Part shown: positions 1 to 5,267 of the stretch, piece after piece | How positions within the stretch are numbered: the first letter of the stretch is position 1 | Layout of the letters: the number at the start of each line of letters is the position of its first letter | Source of the DNA: Thermoplasmata archaeon | GTDB taxonomy: Archaea; Thermoplasmatota; Thermoplasmata; Thermoplasmatales; Thermoplasmataceae | Reading direction: 5' to 3' | Length of the DNA stretch: 5,393 nt | NCBI GenBank assembly: GCA_021826835.1 | Contig: JAKAYH010000190.1 | Coordinates: forward strand, 1-5,393 | The notes under the pieces: model-generated | What the model was told of the DNA's origin: nothing | Databases searched by the model: none | Seen by the model: the letters and a program-made list of their open reading frames with translations, nothing else | Program-made: the position numbers and the translations under genes

Positions 1-1
1 A

Positions 2-274
2 AGAATAAACTATGTTACAAAGGCTACCATGGAAATTGAGGTTGATGTAATATCACAGGAACCATTTACCGGAAGGAAGAGATTTGCCACAAAAGCATAT
101 CTAACCTACGTTGCAATAGACCAGGATGGAAGGGCAACGTCAGTTCCAGGTCTTCGTCTTGAAGATGAAGAAGCAAAAGATAGATTTTCTCAGGGCGAGA
201 TGCGAAGCAAGAGAAGGATGGAGCTTCTTAATTCTGTCAAGACGGAAGCCTCAAAGTTCGACGATCTGCAATGA
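2..274 (+). CDS. Acyl-CoA thioesterase (hotdog fold, YciA/YkhA-like), C-terminal part, 5' end cut by window edge
   Basis: The reading frame is open from base 2 to a TGA at 272-274, about 90 residues, with no start inside the window; the ATG at 29 is internal. Upstream of that Met the frame reads RINYVTKAT, which continues the protein. Visible features are typical of the hexameric acyl-CoA hydrolase family: the strand-rich stretch INYV..ATMEIEVDVISQEPFTG, then AYLTYVAIDQDGRATSVPGL, then an acidic/basic helix EDEEAKDRF..GEMRSKRRMEL. In this family the central 'LTFVALD-x-xGK...VP' segment and the trailing 'EEE..R...R' helix are conserved. The enzyme is cytosolic and hydrolyses acyl-CoA thioesters to free acid and CoA. 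The catalytic Asp/Asn region of the hotdog helix lies upstream of the window, so substrate preference cannot be judged. Family assignment is from remembered motif similarity. Confidence 0.8.
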   Translation, partial: RINYVTKATMEIEVDVISQEPFTGRKRFATKAYLTYVAIDQDGRATSVPGLRLEDEEAKDRFSQGEMRSKRRMELLNSVKTEASKFDDLQ

Positions 275-309
275 AATGGTTGGCTTTTATCTCAATAGTG
301 GCAACCATT
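275..309. repeat. Perfect 8-bp inverted repeat directly after the thioesterase stop codon
   Basis: AATGGTTG (275-282) is exactly complementary to CAACCATT (302-309), giving an 8-bp stem with a 19-nt loop. The left arm begins at the base after the stop codon (272-274). No T-run follows the right arm, so a classical terminator is not supported. The right arm touches the AT-rich TATA-like element of the next gene, so it could be a 3'-end processing hairpin or a protein-binding site. It may also be chance. Confidence 0.35.
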
Positions 310-316
310 ATTAATA
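307..316 (+). promoter_or_regulatory. Candidate TATA box for the small membrane protein gene (leaderless)
   Basis: The AT-rich stretch ATTATTAATA is centred about 27 bases before the ATG at 339. Archaeal transcription starts roughly 25-27 bases downstream of the TATA centre, so the mRNA would begin at or next to the start codon. No convincing Shine-Dalgarno sequence precedes the ATG (CATTTAGGGTCTTAAT), which fits a leaderless transcript. Inferred from spacing only. Confidence 0.45.
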
Positions 317-338
317 CAAATTCATTTAGGGTCTTAAT

Positions 339-563
339 ATGACTGAGCTTGAAAATAAAAAGCGAAAGGAAAGCTTACTTTCCATGGTAACGTACCATAA
401 CATTATTCTGGCAATTAGTTTCATATTCCTGTTGATAGGAATCCTGTTTTATGTATCATGGTCGATCCTTTATAATACGTGGGGAGACCCAGGTCTTTAC
501 TCCTTCTGCCTGCCTATGGCTGTGTTCGGTCTTATTGGAATTGCGTATTCAAAGGTCAATTGA
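339..563 (+). CDS. Small two-helix membrane protein, unknown function
   Basis: This 74-residue protein is not one I recognise. It has a short, highly charged N-terminus (MTELENKKRKES), a hydrophobic helix at about residues 21-44 (IILAISFIFLLIGILFYVSW), a short polar turn (NTWGDPG), and a second helix at about 52-71 (LYSFCLPMAVFGLIGIAYS). The positive charge before helix 1 favours an N-in, hairpin topology with both ends in the cytoplasm. The start ATG at 339 is chosen because a TATA-like element lies about 27 bases upstream. A second ATG at 384 would remove the charged tail. The gene converges on the VirB4-like ATPase gene, and the two coding regions overlap by 15 bp at their 3' ends. It could be an independent hypothetical gene, or an accessory to the neighbouring secretion-like cassette (small two-helix proteins are common in such machines), but nothing in the sequence proves a link. 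Confidence 0.6.
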   Translation: MTELENKKRKESLLSMVTYHNIILAISFIFLLIGILFYVSWSILYNTWGDPGLYSFCLPMAVFGLIGIAYSKVN

Positions 564-2342
564 ATTTCCAGAATCCATGACCATGATTTTCTTCAATGCC
601 CCTCTCGTATAGAGATACATCTCCGAGAAATGAGTGTTCTTTCCACCCATCAACGGCTGGTTATGATTATATCCGTAATCTTCAGGTTTTATGCCTATCT
701 CTGCAAGTTGATCCCACAACTTGTTCCTGAATATGAACATATAATTTGAATTATTGAAAATGCTGTCATAAGGTTTATTGAGAAAATCTGAGATATCCTG
801 GGTAATAAGAACAATTGACGTTGAGTAATGCCTCGATGTTCTCACCATATCCAGGATAACATCTCTCGTTTCTATATGTGACAGGAATTTGTGTGCCTCA
901 TCGATTATAATGATCTTCCTCTTGAGGTCGCATGTTAAAAATGCCTTTACCGCATTCATGTCAGATTCTTCAGGTGGTCTTTGGTCAACCGTTATTTGTA
1001 TCATTTCATCGTTTCTGCCAAACCTTGCAAAATCGTTTAAAGGATCGCAAATATAAGCTTTCTCAATCGAATCGAAATGAATAAGCCTTGATAGGAGAAG
1101 ATTTGCAAAATAACTCTTCCCTGATCCTGTTTCACCAAGGATCAGAATGTTGTTGGATGTTCCTTGAAATATGTCGAGAACCACTGGATGATGCCCGGAG
1201 GGTTCGAATCCAATGGGTATTCCATCATCCATGGACGACTTCGACATGAATGGAATCAGGGGTGCGACAGACTCTTTTGAAATAGCATACTTCATGGTCA
1301 TATTTCCCGTGTAAACGAACTTTCTTATTTCTTTTCGTCTATTCACGATATAGAAATCAAGACCAAGGAATTTTGCCTTGTTGACGACATTTCTCAGGTT
1401 GTTATTTAGATCTAAGGGATTATCTCCACGCACTATAATGCCGGAATTGAAAAGTGCAAAATCCTTCCTCTCCTTTGCGTAATATTTCTTTGCAATTTTC
1501 AAACGATATTCATCGAATTGCGATACCGACTTTCCTCTGGTTTTCTTCATTCGTGATGAGGCAAGTATTGTACTCATATGCCTTCTGTATTCATTGAATT
1601 CACTTTTCTCAAGATCCCTTATATTAAAGCGCAGCAGGATATCAAAGTCAAGCTCGAAGAGTAAATCAGATATCTGAAACGATTTATCACCGGATGAATT
1701 TTTGAGGTATATGAGACAGAAATAACCATTGAACCTGAAATATCGATTTCTGAAATCCATTCCTCTAACTCCGGTGAGCCCAAAATCCCTGAGCCATCCA
1801 CTGTAGTCATCTGGTGAAGCAGGAAGGAGTTTAATACCTCCGGTGTTGAATATCCTTATAATTCTGTCTGTATCCTTCCTCTTTATTATTATGGCATGGT
1901 GGGCTTTTCTAGGATATACATAGTTACTTTCTTCATGTCTCTCCCGCGTCCATAGAAATGGCTTGATGTCTTTATTTCCCATTTCGTTGGTGAAAGTAGA
2001 GATGAATTTTAAGTCAATCTCATTGTCCCTGAAGAGGGATATCAGGTTCTGCATTTTTGATTCATTTAGATCGATCCTGTCATCCCAGTTAAATTCAAAG
2101 TCGATGAAAAACATGTTCACTCCATCCTTAGGCAGGTCAAATTTATCTTCATTTTTAATGAATTTGGCGAAGAGAAATATCATCAGCGCCAGAGTCACGC
2201 ATAAAGCTGCTAAAAAGTAGAGGGATTGCAGGGCAAGAGTCAAAGAAATCAGGATAATGACGAATACTGTTAAAAAAAATTTACTTTCACTGTCTGTACC
2301 TTGAAAAATGTTTACAGGCAATCTAAGATCTTCCTTATTCAT
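549..2342 (-). CDS. VirB4/HerA-family membrane-anchored DNA-transfer ATPase (CedB-like)
   Basis: A 597-residue motor protein. Residues 21-60 hold two adjacent hydrophobic segments (KFFLTVFVIILISLTLAL and YFLAALCVTLALMIFLFA), a membrane hairpin. Residues about 70-345 form a divergent VirB4-type N-terminal domain; 296-345 (FNSGIIVRGDNPLDL...) resembles the strand region preceding the motor in VirB4. The line 'PLIPFMSKSSMDDGIPIGFEPSG' (361-383) is a typical VirB4 lead-in. Walker A is GETGSGKS (403-410). Walker B is KIIIIDEAH (476-484), with Asp481-Glu482. A sensor/arginine region follows: RTSRHYSTSIVLITQD (501-516), including the Gln of the 'TQ' motif. All key ATPase residues are intact. By family it should be a hexameric ATPase at the inner face of the membrane powering DNA or pilin movement. 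The two-helix leader resembles a VirB3-VirB4 fusion or CedB. The start ATG overlaps the stop of the upstream gene (TAATG), implying translational coupling; GGGGGA lies about 11 bases before it. It is last in the three-gene operon. A pure HerA end-resection helicase is disfavoured by the membrane anchor and partners. Confidence 0.85.
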   Translation of the reverse strand: MNKEDLRLPVNIFQGTDSESKFFLTVFVIILISLTLALQSLYFLAALCVTLALMIFLFAKFIKNEDKFDLPKDGVNMFFIDFEFNWDDRIDLNESKMQNLISLFRDNEIDLKFISTFTNEMGNKDIKPFLWTRERHEESNYVYPRKAHHAIIIKRKDTDRIIRIFNTGGIKLLPASPDDYSGWLRDFGLTGVRGMDFRNRYFRFNGYFCLIYLKNSSGDKSFQISDLLFELDFDILLRFNIRDLEKSEFNEYRRHMSTILASSRMKKTRGKSVSQFDEYRLKIAKKYYAKERKDFALFNSGIIVRGDNPLDLNNNLRNVVNKAKFLGLDFYIVNRRKEIRKFVYTGNMTMKYAISKESVAPLIPFMSKSSMDDGIPIGFEPSGHHPVVLDIFQGTSNNILILGETGSGKSYFANLLLSRLIHFDSIEKAYICDPLNDFARFGRNDEMIQITVDQRPPEESDMNAVKAFLTCDLKRKIIIIDEAHKFLSHIETRDVILDMVRTSRHYSTSIVLITQDISDFLNKPYDSIFNNSNYMFIFRNKLWDQLAEIGIKPEDYGYNHNQPLMGGKNTHFSEMYLYTRGALKKIMVMDSGNSIDL

Positions 2343-3289
2343 TACTTCCCAGTTCCCCCTAGAAATCTCTCGATATTAGCTTCCGGATAAGAGACGGATA
2401 AACTCATCTCCCTTCTTTCCATTTCGGACATTGATCTACCTGGAAGATCTCCTGCATAGGTGATCGCAGTTTCAGGTGAGAATGCCTGAACAATGTACGG
2501 GACAGACGAGAATGTTGAAGATGCGGTGCGGTATATTCCCATTGAAAACAGGGCTGGAGTGGCTACAACAAAAATCAGGATCCCTAACTGGGCAAAACTG
2601 TCGTGAGAAAGATTTATGTAAATGTAGAGGAGAGGAATGATCATCAAAGGAAATAAGGAAGTCTCTATGAAAAGGAGCCATAACTTCAACATAATTTCCC
2701 TTCCCTTCTGAAATACCAGAGAAAAGGAAAAAAACGGTAAGAAGAAATAGAAGGCTATTAGAATCCCGAGCCTCAGCATCAGAAATATTCCAAGTTCAAT
2801 ACCTGACACTGTGTATATAGCTGAAAAAAATATGAGTGCGTAGGAATTGCTTGCTTCCAGGTTGTTCGTCATTTGAGACACCATGTATGAGTCAGAAAAG
2901 TAATATGGAAGGTTTTTCATATAAACATTTAAGGTGCTGACCAGCAGGTAGATAATTTCCATGGAGTATCTTATGAAATAAGTGCCGAGTATGGTGAGGA
3001 GGACAGCCAGTGAAATTCTCTGAAGGAAACTGGAAATATTTGCATTCTTGTCAGTAATTATCTGGATTCCTGCAATTGCCGCAGCAATCATGGCAAGGTA
3101 CGGAAAATATATACGCTCATACACATAGATGTTCATGATATTGTGGTTGAACATAGACCAAACAATGTAATCATTTCTTGAAAGGATACCCTGATTTATG
3201 TCTATTTTCCATATGAATTGGGATAACGAAAGCTCAACTGTCAGAATAATTTTTGCAATAATCGACGTAATGAATTTTTCCGAAATCAT
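2342..3289 (-). CDS. Polytopic membrane protein, VirB6/CedA-like candidate DNA channel
   Basis: This 315-residue protein has about six or seven predicted membrane helices, at roughly residues 61-79, 92-106, 109-123, 150-170, 171-193, 200-225 and 234-253. An amphipathic or membrane-dipping N-terminal segment (about 5-27) precedes them, and a polar C-terminal tail (254-315: ...DLPGRSMSEMERREMS...GGTGK) follows, probably cytoplasmic. The stretch PFFSFSLVFQKGREIMLKLWLLFIETSLFPLMIIPLL (185-221) resembles the region of VirB6/TrbL proteins where a short charged loop separates two long helices. I do not see a diagnostic motif, so the assignment rests on size, topology and position between a pilin-like and a VirB4-like gene, the arrangement seen for CedA in archaeal DNA import. 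The start ATG overlaps the upstream stop in an ATGA junction (3286-3289), and the stop shares one base with the ATPase start. A general transporter is an alternative, but the operon argues against it. Confidence 0.65.
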   Translation of the reverse strand: MISEKFITSIIAKIILTVELSLSQFIWKIDINQGILSRNDYIVWSMFNHNIMNIYVYERIYFPYLAMIAAAIAGIQIITDKNANISSFLQRISLAVLLTILGTYFIRYSMEIIYLLVSTLNVYMKNLPYYFSDSYMVSQMTNNLEASNSYALIFFSAIYTVSGIELGIFLMLRLGILIAFYFFLPFFSFSLVFQKGREIMLKLWLLFIETSLFPLMIIPLLYIYINLSHDSFAQLGILIFVVATPALFSMGIYRTASSTFSSVPYIVQAFSPETAITYAGDLPGRSMSEMERREMSLSVSYPEANIERFLGGTGK

Positions 3290-3591
3290 GGATTTCCAGT
3301 TATTATGAAATTAAAGAGACCGAAGATGACACCTGTCACTGCCATGACATATATTGCTGTTCCAATTGCAGCATTTCTGAGTTTCTCGTATGCGTTGTAT
3401 TTTCTAGTCTCATCTGCACTAAAGAAACCTATGGCAATCGGAATCCATAATACAGCTATTATAACAGCTGATATTGAGATCAGGACATCCATGCCTCTTC
3501 CCAAAATTGCATTTAGTTCACTTATGCCACTCAGAGTCGCAAGAGGCATGTTCGTAATTTTAAGCAAATCCATAAAACCTGAATATTGCAT
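3286..3591 (-). CDS. Small two-helix protein, candidate VirB2/CedA1/TedC-like pilin
   Basis: From the first ATG (3591) the protein has 101 residues. A polar/amphipathic N-terminal segment of about 35 residues is followed by a hydrophobic helix at about 36-58 (VLISISAVIIAVLWIPIAIGFF), a charged loop (SADETRKYNAYEKLR), and a second helix at about 75-98 (AIGTAIYVMAVTGVIFGLFNFII). Two helices joined by a short charged turn, rich in small residues, is the fold of conjugative pilins (VirB2/TraA) and of the archaeal CedA1/TedC filament subunits, which pack with lipid. No class III signal peptide of archaeal type IV pilins is visible. TTG (3597) and ATG (3573) are other possible starts; the TATA at 3606-3612 would place the transcript start near 3582 and favour 3573, whereas an upstream TATA (3634-3644) allows 3591. 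The gene is first in the operon and overlaps the next gene by four bases (ATGA). The pilin call is by topology and context, not by motif. Confidence 0.6.
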   Translation of the reverse strand: MQYSGFMDLLKITNMPLATLSGISELNAILGRGMDVLISISAVIIAVLWIPIAIGFFSADETRKYNAYEKLRNAAIGTAIYVMAVTGVIFGLFNFIITGNP

Positions 3592-3603
3592 ATCCAAAGC
3601 ATT

Positions 3604-3644
3604 TAATTTATATGCTCTTTGATCACATCACCATAAAATATATT
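3604..3644 (-). promoter_or_regulatory. Promoter region of the pilin/channel/ATPase operon
   Basis: Read on the minus strand, two TATA-like elements are present: AATATATTTTA (3644-3634) and ATATAAAT (3613-3606). Taking a start site about 27 bases downstream, they predict transcripts beginning near 3612 and near 3582 respectively. The second would be almost leaderless for an ATG at 3573. Between them lies the interrupted inverted repeat TGAT-GTG-ATCA (3620-3630), next to the proximal TATA at the position of a BRE or operator. Which element is used cannot be decided from sequence alone. Confidence 0.45.
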
Positions 3645-3657
3645 AACCATTTATACT

Positions 3658-3663
3658 AAAAAA
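3658..3663 (-). terminator. Oligo-T terminator of the pcc1-pfdB-mptA operon
   Basis: Six consecutive T on the minus strand lie about 16-21 bases after the mptA stop codon (3681-3679). Archaeal RNA polymerase terminates at such T tracts without needing a hairpin. The tract lies just before the promoter elements of the next operon, so it is well placed to separate the two minus-strand transcription units. Confidence 0.5.
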
Positions 3664-3678
3664 CCTTTATTGGGAATG

Positions 3679-4587
3679 TCACCGAGAATTCAACTTATAA
3701 TCAGCTATCTTCCTTAGATCTCCTACGTTACCTGAAATTTTAGCATAGGCATTGTGCGGATGGATGCTTTCCTCGCTTTCGGAACTGACCTCCAAGAATG
3801 CATTATCTGGAATGAAATCTTTGATGTTCAGTACCGTCATCGCTACAGATCTCGCTATATCTTCAACGAACATTGGATTTTTATGAGCGTGTATTACAAG
3901 GTTTCCCTCGTCAACTCTCTTCAGGACAGGAAGTATGGGTCCACCCAGAACCTTCTCCGCCGCCTCAATGAGTATCATGGCCTCAATATTTTTGTCTTCG
4001 TAAAGAACAGCCTTAATTTTCACATGATTTCTCTGGTTATGGGTTATTCCTGGAACGGAATCTAGGAAACCATCAATTTCCGGATTCTCATTTGCTATCA
4101 GAGTTTTTGCAGTTTCCATTGCGCAAGGGCATGCATTGATTCCCAGCACATCTACTTCAATTGAGCTGGATTGTGAGCCATCTCTGCTAACTATTGCCTC
4201 TGTTGACATAGGATATGAAACAAATGATGTTTTTCCACTCTGAGAAGTCTTTTTCGAATATAACTCAGTCTTAAGGCTTACTATTGCCAAGGTGGAATAG
4301 TCAAATCTTCTCAAGCTCTCCTTTGCGATTTCCTGGGCAACTTTCTCTATCGATAAAAGATGCTCTCTTTTCAAGACAACCTCGTTAATTGCCTCGACGG
4401 CCCTTGACATATCGGCGCCCTTCCTGTTTGGTGGGAGGTCAACAAAGACATCGAATTCAGCTACAAGGTGATTTTCCTCATCATCTCTCTGGATAACAAT
4501 GGGCATCTTGACGTTTTTTACACCAACCCTGCTGATCGGGATTGAATATAACGATCTTTCCCCTTGAACATCCTTTAATTCTCTCAT
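3679..4587 (-). CDS. mptA: GTP cyclohydrolase MptA/FolE2 family (COG1469)
   Basis: This protein of 302 residues, the usual length for the family, opens the imidazole ring of GTP. Archaeal members make a dihydroneopterin cyclic phosphate for tetrahydromethanopterin or folate-type pterins, and in some archaea also feed archaeosine (7-deazaguanine) synthesis. Family signatures in order: DVQGERSLYSIPISRVGVKNVKMP (6-29), AEFDVFVDLPPNRKGADMSR (43-62), the metal/active-site segment GINACPC (149-155), ITHNQRNH (181-188), IEAAEK with the expected metal-ligand Glu (207-212), LKRVDEGN...AHKNPMFVEDIAR (222-246), and IHPHNAYA (275-282). All look intact. It is cytosolic and metal-dependent. ATG 4587 was chosen as start; a GTG nine bases upstream (4596) would add three residues. 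It begins 12 bases after the prefoldin stop and is last in the pcc1-pfdB-mptA operon. The exact product (cyclic phosphate versus dihydroneopterin triphosphate) cannot be told from sequence. Confidence 0.92.
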   Translation of the reverse strand: MRELKDVQGERSLYSIPISRVGVKNVKMPIVIQRDDEENHLVAEFDVFVDLPPNRKGADMSRAVEAINEVVLKREHLLSIEKVAQEIAKESLRRFDYSTLAIVSLKTELYSKKTSQSGKTSFVSYPMSTEAIVSRDGSQSSSIEVDVLGINACPCAMETAKTLIANENPEIDGFLDSVPGITHNQRNHVKIKAVLYEDKNIEAMILIEAAEKVLGGPILPVLKRVDEGNLVIHAHKNPMFVEDIARSVAMTVLNIKDFIPDNAFLEVSSESEESIHPHNAYAKISGNVGDLRKIADYKLNSR

Positions 4588-4599
4588 CTGTTGCACAGC

Positions 4600-4962
4600 T
4601 CATTCCGGTTTTTGAGTCTGCTGATATGTTTTCTGTATTGACTGCTCTATTTCGTGATATTTATCTTCAAGCGATTTTTGTTGCTTTTCTATTGTCTTTA
4701 TCCTAATTTCACTGAGTTCTTTCTGCTCACTTAGTTCACTTACAAGCTTGGTCTTGTCATCAACTTTGTATAAAACTGGTCCAACACTTCTGTATATTGG
4801 TGTGTTTTCACCAACCTTCTGTAATTCCTCAAGAGTTTTTGTGAGTTCCTTTATGCGCAGTTCCATCTGGTATTTCTGGTTACTTAACTGCTCAATCTGC
4901 CCTTCAATCTGTTGAGCCTGCTTAATCTGATTCTGCAAATAATTACTAATTCCTCCTTCCAT
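4600..4962 (-). CDS. pfdB: Prefoldin subunit beta
   Basis: This 120-residue protein is close to the usual ~115-120 residues of archaeal beta prefoldin. It has a long N-terminal coiled coil (about 5-50, rich in Q/E/K with hydrophobic heptads), a beta-hairpin core (TPIYRSVGPVLYKVDDKTKLVSEL, 54-77) with the family-typical 'IY..VG..L.K', and a second coiled coil (78-113). Four beta and two alpha subunits form the jellyfish-shaped cytosolic chaperone that holds unfolded proteins for the thermosome. The ATG at 4962 is preferred because AAGGAGAT lies just upstream inside the end of pcc1. A longer TTG-initiated reading (4995) would overlap pcc1 and add 11 atypical residues. The TGA of pcc1 is only four bases before this ATG, and pcc1-pfdB adjacency is a common archaeal arrangement. 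Confidence 0.92.
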   Translation of the reverse strand: MEGGISNYLQNQIKQAQQIEGQIEQLSNQKYQMELRIKELTKTLEELQKVGENTPIYRSVGPVLYKVDDKTKLVSELSEQKELSEIRIKTIEKQQKSLEDKYHEIEQSIQKTYQQTQKPE

Positions 4963-4966
4963 TTTC

Positions 4967-5200
4967 TCAAATCTCCTTGTAAACTCTATCTGCAATCTGT
5001 ATCCACTTAGTAATGGACCCCAATGCAGCTCTTATTGCTCCTGTATCAAACGCTTCTATATAAATTATCAAAGCCTTATCTGAAATTTTCATAGACATTT
5101 TCGATCTTCCAGTTTCACCGTCAACATTACTTTCGATCGCTCCTGATATTTGTCTCCAGAACTCTCCATCAAATTTAATCTGTACACTGATCGAAGGCAT
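4967..5200 (-). CDS. pcc1: KEOPS complex subunit Pcc1
   Basis: A 77-residue protein, the normal small size for archaeal Pcc1. The pattern is strand (SISVQIKF, 3-10), helix (GEFWRQISGAIES, 12-24), two strands (SKMSMKIS and ALIIYIEA, 33-50), and a long C-terminal helix with the family hallmark D-x-x-x-hR-A-x-hxS-hxxW (52-66: FDTGAIRAALGSITKW). Gly61 stands where Asn is frequent in the NS pair. Pcc1 dimerises the KEOPS complex (Kae1-Bud32-Cgi121-Pcc1) and helps bind tRNA for threonylcarbamoylation of A37 (t6A). The ATG at 5200 is chosen because GAGGT lies eight bases ahead and a TATA is correctly placed; an in-frame TTG at 5230 would sit between the TATA and the expected transcript start. It is the first gene of the minus-strand operon, divergent from tRNA-Arg. 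Confidence 0.9.
   Translation of the reverse strand: MPSISVQIKFDGEFWRQISGAIESNVDGETGRSKMSMKISDKALIIYIEAFDTGAIRAALGSITKWIQIADRVYKEI
4971..4978 (-). promoter_or_regulatory. Shine-Dalgarno sequence that sets the pfdB start
   Basis: On the minus strand AAGGAGAT lies inside the last codons of pcc1, eight bases before the ATG at 4962. This supports the shorter prefoldin start over the in-frame TTG at 4995, and suggests coupled translation of pcc1 and pfdB. Confidence 0.65.
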
Positions 5201-5207
5201 CCTACAA

Positions 5208-5212
5208 ACCTC
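5208..5212 (-). promoter_or_regulatory. Shine-Dalgarno sequence for pcc1
   Basis: On the minus strand GAGGT ends seven bases before the ATG at 5200. With a transcript start predicted near 5213, the leader would be only about 13 bases, and the ribosome site would occupy its very start. Confidence 0.5.
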
Positions 5213-5233
5213 AATAGTTAATGCATTCAACTC

Positions 5234-5245
5234 AAAAATATTTAT
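5234..5245. promoter_or_regulatory. Palindromic TATA element shared by pcc1 (-) and tRNA-Arg (+)
   Basis: AAAAATATTTAT contains the perfect palindrome AAATATTT (5236-5243). Its centre is 28 bases before the first base of the tRNA on the + strand, and about 27 bases before the expected pcc1 transcript start (near 5213) on the minus strand. It is the only good TATA candidate in the 67-base gap, so one element may serve both directions. Sequence and spacing are observed; shared use is inferred. Confidence 0.6.
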
Positions 5246-5267
5246 GTCAGTGTGAACTACCCTTTAA

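Noticed and set aside
126..314. A 62-codon + strand frame overlapping the thioesterase
   Set aside because: It is out of frame with the recognisable thioesterase and its product resembles nothing.
1963..2220. An 85-codon + strand open frame inside the ATPase gene
   Set aside because: It lies wholly opposite a well-supported VirB4-like coding region and has serine/leucine-rich, low-complexity content typical of antisense frames.
549..2342. ATPase as the HerA helicase of the HerA-NurA DNA-end resection pair
   Set aside because: There is no NurA, Mre11 or Rad50 neighbour. The protein has an N-terminal membrane hairpin and VirB4-like lead-in, and it is co-transcribed with two membrane proteins.
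3305..3622. A 105-codon open frame on the + strand opposite the pilin-like gene, itself hydrophobic
   Set aside because: It is the antisense shadow of the two-helix gene. The minus-strand frame has the ATGA overlap with the next gene and upstream TATA elements, whereas the + frame has no promoter or operon context.
3754..4065. A 103-codon + strand frame opposite mptA
   Set aside because: The minus strand carries all the MptA/FolE2 family motifs, so this is a shadow.
5201..5230. Extension of Pcc1 to an in-frame TTG at 5230
   Set aside because: The ten extra residues do not fit the family, the TTG lies upstream of the predicted transcript start, and ATG 5200 has a GAGGT site at good spacing.
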